From assembly GCA_947498595.1 (NCBI GenBank), contig CANMKX010000010.1, positions 1 through 64,000 on the forward strand: a DNA stretch of 64,000 nucleotides, given 5' to 3'. Shown in pieces: positions 59,309-64,000 of this stretch (position 1 is the stretch's first letter; every line of letters starts with the position of its first letter). Below the pieces are notes generated by a model that was not told the origin of the DNA, ran no database searches, and saw only the letters and a program-made list of their open reading frames with translations. This DNA comes from an uncultured Aquimarina sp. (GTDB taxonomy: Bacteria > Bacteroidota > Bacteroidia > Flavobacteriales > Flavobacteriaceae). A program made the translations under genes and the position numbers.

Positions 59309-61864
59309 TTAAAATTTAACTCTAAATACAACATTCGGAGTAAATCCTAATGAATATATTTCAATAGTATTAAGCGACGCATTAAACTCATTATCAAATA
59401 CTACTTCATTCATCCTTTTTAAAACATTTCTTCTATCATAAATATTCAAAAAAGAAACTCCAATTTTTGATTTTATAGTTTTTTCTTTATTCCAAAAGAA
59501 ATTATAAGTCGTCGAAATATCTAATCGATGGTATGACGGTAAATTTGCATTATTATACCGTTCTATTTCTAATCCATTATTAGGATTTATTTCTACTAGA
59601 GAGTTGAAAGGTAATCCTGTTCTATAGTTCCATCCCATTGAAAAATCCCAATCATTTAATTTAAACTCTTGTGCTATATATAATGTATTTGAAATATTAA
59701 AATTCCCTTGAAACCTTTCACTTTCATTAAATCCTTCAAATAAGAGGTTGGTATCATTAAAAGTATAACTTATCCATGTATTAAATTTTGAATTCCATTT
59801 TTTTTGTAATAAAATATCTAATCCTTTTATTATTGCATTTCCATTAAAGACAGCTTTATTTAAATTATTAAAACCTGTTGTTAATGATGTTAAACCATCA
59901 ATTTTTTTATAATATAATTCTATATCTAACAACCAATTATTTTTATCAAAAAACAAGCCTGTAGAAATTTGCTTACTTTTAAGTATTGGAATATCTTCAT
60001 TATTAGATAGTGTCCAAAGTTCGTTTTCTAATCCAAAATCTGAAGTAAAAAACTCTATAATTTTACTTGTGTATTGATTCTTTATTTCTAATGACATATT
60101 TCCCCATAAAGAAGGAATTATTTTAACTTTTGCAAAGATTCTTGGTTCAAATAATGTTTTATCCAATTGCGAAACATAATTTGATCTTAGTCCTGCTTGA
60201 AGATAATATTTACCTCCATAATCATATATATATTCCCATAATAACGCATGTACATTATTTACGTTTTCTTCTTTTTTTTCTGTCCCATAAAATAAAACTT
60301 CATTCTTTTTTTTCAAATCAAAAGCTACATCATTGTATGCATATTCATATCCAAAATTCATGTAATTTCTGTCATCCAATTTTTGTTCAAATAGAATACT
60401 TGTTGTTAAGTCTTTAATTCTATTTTCTTTTATTGTGAAGTCATATATATTTTCTTCTCTTCTTTTTTCTCCATCATAAGAAAAATTATAATCCGAATAA
60501 TATACATTGATGTTTTGTTTCAATGATGAATTCCATTCTTTATTCCATGATATTCCGTATCCGTTATTTTCAATTTTTAATTGATCATTTCTTACGTCAT
60601 TTATTTCTATGTTTTCTAGTTGAAATTCCAATTTATTTTGGATAGAAATTTGTTGTAAAGACACTTTGTTTTTTTCATCTATTTCATAGATTACTTTACT
60701 ATTAACATCTACAAAATTCACATCATTATCAGATTCAATATTGGGTGCGATTGCTAATTCTTCTCCTTCAGATACTATTGTATTTTGAAAAACTTTGGTT
60801 GACAATTTTTCATAAGTAATAGTCTCTATTATATCAGACAAGGAACGTCTTACTGAAAATTGAACTCCTATTTTTTCTGTTATTGGTATTCTTGTAAACA
60901 CATCAGCATTAGTTAAACTAACCCCCGCTTCTATTTTCCTTTTTTCAGGAATTCTATCAATTGTCTGGATATCTATTACTCCTGAAATATGATTTCCATA
61001 CTTAGCATTGGAAGCACTTTTATATACATCTACATTATCTATACTATAAGGGTTAAATGCAGATATTGCTCCAAAAAAATGTGCTGTATTATATAGTTTT
61101 ATCCCGTCAAATAAAATTAAATTTTGATCCGAAGTACCTCCATGAATATGTGTTCCCGAGGCTGTTTCTAAAGGGCTTTCTATTCCTGGTATTTTTTGAA
61201 CACTATACAATACATCAGCATCTGTTAAGCCAGGTAATACTCCTTGATCTTTGGGTCTTAAAATAATTGCTCCATTGCTTTTTTTAATAATTCCTTTTGC
61301 TAAATAATTTGTTATAAGAACTTCGTTTAAAATATTAATAGATTCATGAATATATATATTCTTACATTCACTTAGTTCCATTTCTTTTATTCCTATCTCC
61401 TCTTTTTCGTATCCTATATGAGCTATTTGTATACTATCACTTGTTCTTATTTTTTTTAACTCAAAAAAACCATCATCATTCGTAATTACTGTTTTATTCT
61501 TAGTGTTTATCGATACGTTTTCTAATGGTTTTTTAGTTTCTGCGTCAAAAATATACCCGCAAATAGTTATTTTCTTATTTGAAATACTAGAAATTGAATA
61601 ATATCGATTTGTAATTTTCTTTATAAAAAACGTTGTTTGTGTTTCTATTTCAAGAAGTATTTCTTTTAAACTTTTTCCTTCAAGGTCAATGGTTATTTTT
61701 TTACTGTCAATTCGTTTTTCTGAATACGAAAATTTAACATCAAAGACTTTTTCTACTTCTAATAATGTTTCTTTTAGTGTTTCTTGTCTTACATTTTGAG
61801 CAAAAATCACTTGATTAAGAAGTATACTTATGAATACTAAAATTATTTTTTTGTAGTTTTTCAA
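59309..61864 (-). CDS. TonB-dependent receptor with STN domain
   Basis: An 851-residue outer-membrane receptor. After the signal peptide comes a secretin/TonB short N-terminal (STN) domain (about 30-90; VEKVFDVKFSYSEKRI), a carboxypeptidase-regulatory-like beta domain (about 100-180; CGYIFDAETKKPLENV), the plug (about 200-310; SVQKIPGIESPLETASGTH, NLILFDGIKLYNTAHFF) and the barrel. The STN domain marks a FecA-like receptor that signals to a FecR anti-sigma factor, here encoded just upstream with a 4-base overlap. The ligand is unknown; the linked jelly-roll protein hints at a glycan or other macromolecule rather than a siderophore. Confidence 0.92.
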   Translation of the reverse strand: MKNYKKIILVFISILLNQVIFAQNVRQETLKETLLEVEKVFDVKFSYSEKRIDSKKITIDLEGKSLKEILLEIETQTTFFIKKITNRYYSISSISNKKITICGYIFDAETKKPLENVSINTKNKTVITNDDGFFELKKIRTSDSIQIAHIGYEKEEIGIKEMELSECKNIYIHESINILNEVLITNYLAKGIIKKSNGAIILRPKDQGVLPGLTDADVLYSVQKIPGIESPLETASGTHIHGGTSDQNLILFDGIKLYNTAHFFGAISAFNPYSIDNVDVYKSASNAKYGNHISGVIDIQTIDRIPEKRKIEAGVSLTNADVFTRIPITEKIGVQFSVRRSLSDIIETITYEKLSTKVFQNTIVSEGEELAIAPNIESDNDVNFVDVNSKVIYEIDEKNKVSLQQISIQNKLEFQLENIEINDVRNDQLKIENNGYGISWNKEWNSSLKQNINVYYSDYNFSYDGEKRREENIYDFTIKENRIKDLTTSILFEQKLDDRNYMNFGYEYAYNDVAFDLKKKNEVLFYGTEKKEENVNNVHALLWEYIYDYGGKYYLQAGLRSNYVSQLDKTLFEPRIFAKVKIIPSLWGNMSLEIKNQYTSKIIEFFTSDFGLENELWTLSNNEDIPILKSKQISTGLFFDKNNWLLDIELYYKKIDGLTSLTTGFNNLNKAVFNGNAIIKGLDILLQKKWNSKFNTWISYTFNDTNLLFEGFNESERFQGNFNISNTLYIAQEFKLNDWDFSMGWNYRTGLPFNSLVEINPNNGLEIERYNNANLPSYHRLDISTTYNFFWNKEKTIKSKIGVSFLNIYDRRNVLKRMNEVVFDNEFNASLNTIEIYSLGFTPNVVFRVKF

Positions 61865-62775
61865 GGCTTATAAATCGTTATCGTTTTATCTTTATTTGAT
61901 ATTTGATAATCTAACTCCATAGATTCTGATACCACCATTAATGCTACTTCTAAATTAGTACTAGAAAAACTTCCTGTAAAACGTTGATCTTGATCAATAT
62001 TTTTAACTATAATTTTAACTTTATGATTTTTCTTTATACTCTCTAAAACATATTTCAATGGTACATTATTGAAGTTACTTTCTCCTTTTCTCCAAGAAGG
62101 CTCTCCCTTATTTACCTGCCATTTTTCAATAACACTTTCTTTTATTTTCCTTATTGCTTCTCCTTGGTTTAATATATATACGGTATCATTAATTGTTACT
62201 CTTACTTTTCCTTCAAAACATGTAATCTCAATAAAATCTTCGTTTACATTTACATTAAATTGAGTCCCTAAAACAGCGATATTCCCTTCTGCTGTAATTA
62301 CGTCAAATTGACTTCCTTTTTTTACTTTAAATAGTGCTTCTCCATCTAAATTGATTTTTCTATCAAATTTCCAATTGTTTTTATCAAATACTATTTTTGA
62401 CTTGGCATTAAGTATTACTTGCGAACTATCCGGAAGGAAAACAGATAATTGCTCTCCATAATTTGTAGAAAACGTTTCGTTTGCTCCTAACAATTGAGTT
62501 ATTCCCAATATCATAATTATTGAAGCAGCAATGCTACCTATAAGATATCTTATTTTTAGGTTAACAACTTTAGTTTTCTTCTTTGTTCTTTTTTTTATAA
62601 AATCATCGTATAATTCATCTTCACTTCTTCCTGAAACATAAAATTCTGATGAGTATTCTATTATTTTTTTATAAAGAACAAATTCATCATTTTCTTTTAA
62701 TATTTCCAACTCGTCTTCTGATATGTCATCTTCTATATACTTGTTTATTAATATATCTAGCTCTTCATCTCTCAT
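61861..62775 (-). CDS. FecR-family anti-sigma factor
   Basis: A 304-residue transmembrane regulator. A cytosolic N-terminal part (1-72) would bind the sigma factor, one membrane span follows (about 75-95; YLIGSIAASIIMILGITQLL), then the periplasmic FecR domain (about 105-215; YGEQLSVFLPDSSQVILNAK) and a C-terminal DUF4974 domain (about 230-304; FNNVPLKYVLESIKKNH) that contacts the STN domain of the receptor. It lies 11 bases after the sigma factor gene and overlaps the receptor gene by 4. Confidence 0.94.
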   Translation of the reverse strand: MRDEELDILINKYIEDDISEDELEILKENDEFVLYKKIIEYSSEFYVSGRSEDELYDDFIKKRTKKKTKVVNLKIRYLIGSIAASIIMILGITQLLGANETFSTNYGEQLSVFLPDSSQVILNAKSKIVFDKNNWKFDRKINLDGEALFKVKKGSQFDVITAEGNIAVLGTQFNVNVNEDFIEITCFEGKVRVTINDTVYILNQGEAIRKIKESVIEKWQVNKGEPSWRKGESNFNNVPLKYVLESIKKNHKVKIIVKNIDQDQRFTGSFSSTNLEVALMVVSESMELDYQISNKDKTITIYKP

Positions 62776-62786
62776 AATTTAATATA

Positions 62787-63332
62787 TTAAATTCCTTCTA
62801 TATTAATTCTTAACATTTTGAGTGCACTACTCATTCTTTTTTCAACAGTTTTTATTGAAATTTCGAGTAGTTCTGCTATTTCTCTATATTTTTTTTTATC
62901 TATTCTATTCAACAAAAACACCTCCCTTTCTTTTTCTGGAAGGTTTGATATTGATTTTCTCAATTTCTCCAAAAACTCTTTTTCTTCTAATAAAAATTCA
63001 GGAGTAATATTAGTTTCTATATTTTTGGGATGTAACTTATGGTGTTCGATCACTACTTTTTTATGAGAATATGTGTTTAAGAGAGCATTATTTGTCATTT
63101 TAAATAATAAAGATTTCACAGTTTTTGGAATTATTTTGGCACATGATTTCCATATTTTCATAAAAGAATCTTGCACCAAATCTTCTGCCAAATCCATATT
63201 TCCACATTTATAATATATATAATTTCGTAATACCTTACTATTGCTTTTGTATAGCTCTTCAAATATTTCCGGATTACATATTGATTTTATTTCTAAACTC
63301 ATATATTTTGATATCGTAAACTTAAAACTCAA
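62787..63332 (-). CDS. FecI-type ECF sigma factor
   Basis: A 181-residue sigma factor. Region 2 has MDLAEDLVQDSFMKIWKSC and region 4 has LPEKEREVFLLNRIDKKKYR and ISIKTVEKRMSSALKML. A second in-frame ATG at 63302 (MSLEIKSICNPEIFEEL) is closer to the family start, so the mature protein may be 171 residues. It heads the sigma / anti-sigma / receptor / surface protein operon and probably drives that operon when the receptor binds its ligand. Confidence 0.92.
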   Translation of the reverse strand: MSFKFTISKYMSLEIKSICNPEIFEELYKSNSKVLRNYIYYKCGNMDLAEDLVQDSFMKIWKSCAKIIPKTVKSLLFKMTNNALLNTYSHKKVVIEHHKLHPKNIETNITPEFLLEEKEFLEKLRKSISNLPEKEREVFLLNRIDKKKYREIAELLEISIKTVEKRMSSALKMLRINIEGI

Positions 63333-63565
63333 CTATGATGACTAGGTTTCACTATACACAATAACACATACTTAACCAACACTTTAACTTCAACAACCTT
63401 AAAAACAACATATATAAAACGTATACGTACTCAATTCCCCTATCTATATTTAATTCTTTATTGATAGTATTTTAAGATCCTTATTCTCGTTTTTTTATCC
63501 CTAGTAAGTTTTTTTTGTAAGAAAAATAACCTTTTAATATTATATAGTATTTGTTTCTTTATCTA

Positions 63566-63605
63566 AAAAAAACATATGCTTCTGTGTATGGAAACATATG
63601 TTTTT
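63566..63605 (-). terminator. Terminator after the 63611 gene
   Basis: AAAACATATG and CATATGTTTT pair around a loop of about 16 bases, followed by a T-run on the minus strand, 6 bases past the stop. Confidence 0.7.
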
Positions 63606-63610
63606 AAAAT

Positions 63611-64000
63611 TTATATAACATCAATTATTTCAATATTATCTATTCCAACTGCTTCTCCTGTGTTTTCACTTGAGATATAAATTTCTACAGTTGTACTCTT
63701 CATTATTTCTGGAAGATCAAAAGTTACAGATGTCCAAGAGTCTCTTTCTGTCAATTCAGATTCAATAACATATTCTTCTCCTTCTAAATTGGTGAATTTT
63801 ATGTTTAAGTTTGGAGACTCCCATAATGAATTTGTTATTATGTAATCAAATTTTAATTGTAATGAACCAAGTGCTCCTGATAAATCAACTTCATTTTTTG
63901 CACGTCCATCAGTTACTCCTCCACAGGGGTTTTGTGGGTTAACTCCTAGAAAATTTGAGCTATTTTGATCATTTCTAAGGTTTACTTCTATAGAGTTTAG
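63611..64000 (-). CDS. Paralogue of the T9SS-sorted protein, partial
   Basis: The final 129 residues of a protein whose start lies beyond the right edge. It matches the jelly-roll domain of the 58363-59214 protein closely: LRNDQNSSNFLGVNPQNPCG is identical, and SWTSVTFDLPEIMKSTTVEI and GEAVGIDNIEIID differ little. It ends right after this domain, without the T9SS sorting tail of its relative, so it should be exported by another route or kept in the periplasm. It lies upstream of fecI on the same strand, separated by a terminator. Confidence 0.8.
   Translation of the reverse strand, partial: LNSIEVNLRNDQNSSNFLGVNPQNPCGGVTDGRAKNEVDLSGALGSLQLKFDYIITNSLWESPNLNIKFTNLEGEEYVIESELTERDSWTSVTFDLPEIMKSTTVEIYISSENTGEAVGIDNIEIIDVI

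Noticed and set aside
1..64000. tRNA or rRNA genes in the window
   Set aside because: A visual search for T-loop (GGTTCGAxTCC-like) and rRNA segments on both strands gave no supportable candidate.

Overview
The window looks like chromosomal DNA of a marine-type member of the Flavobacteriia (phylum Bacteroidota). The base composition is strongly AT-rich. Promoters fit the Bacteroidota TAnnTTTG (-7) and TTG (-33) pattern. There is a type IX secretion sorting domain, a FecI/FecR/TonB-dependent receptor locus, an rpmB-rpmG-DUF4295-ftsY cluster and a SecA of the long Bacteroidota type. No tRNA, rRNA, CRISPR array or transposase gene was recognised.

Layout. 1-471 holds no gene but three tandem promoter-like elements that point left, out of the window. 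472-2187 is ftsY, DUF4295, rpmG and rpmB. 2366-2457 is a candidate three-stem small RNA. 2547-6760 has a small unknown gene, then (minus strand) cinA, an Hpt protein, a fumarylacetoacetase-family hydrolase, a DEDDh exonuclease and an MntR-like regulator with a perfect inverted-repeat operator. 7041-16127 is a manganese/zinc ABC transporter (lipoprotein, ATPase, two permeases). Between its two permeases lies a 5-kb island on the opposite strand: an MvaI/BcnI-family restriction enzyme, a decayed gene and a cytosine-5 methyltransferase with an integrase-type arm DNA-binding domain at its N-terminus. 16184-20143 is a run of small stress or redox genes between a Crp-type and an AraC-type regulator.

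20225-32793 is mostly housekeeping: a 2-oxoacid dehydrogenase E2, a glycosyltransferase that appears to start at CTG, recR, a cobalamin adenosyltransferase, secA, an mnmC-type methyltransferase, ilvE and a MazG-type pyrophosphohydrolase. 32802-38683 is accessory: a DUF4157 (eCIS-associated) protein with a large C-terminal domain that may be amidoligase-like, divergent from an unknown gene, a histidine kinase, a response regulator and a secreted barrel-like protein. A 14-bp motif recurs upstream of two of these genes. 38802-45233 has DPP III, a SRPBCC/GyrI-like protein, a decayed gene, a DUF1684 protein, an MFS transporter and a DJ-1/PfpI lipoprotein.

45234-46656 has no protein gene. It carries what I read as four tandem, related small RNA genes on the minus strand, each ending in a strong intrinsic terminator and preceded by a shared TAnATTTA(C/A) box. 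This is the best candidate for an undescribed system. 46657-53116 holds an MscS channel, a SigZ-type sigma factor preceded by a 35-residue cysteine-rich, metallothionein-like peptide, an Lrp-type regulator and the fused B12 mutase IcmF, whose cofactor the adenosyltransferase at 23.8 kb could supply. 53393-55999 is a DUF5117 metalloprotease. 56156-57546 is a DUF4041/GIY-YIG gene split by a frameshift. 57834-64000 ends with a secreted protein and a fecI-fecR-TonB receptor operon. That operon is flanked by two paralogous secreted proteins, only one of which has the T9SS sorting domain; the other runs off the window.
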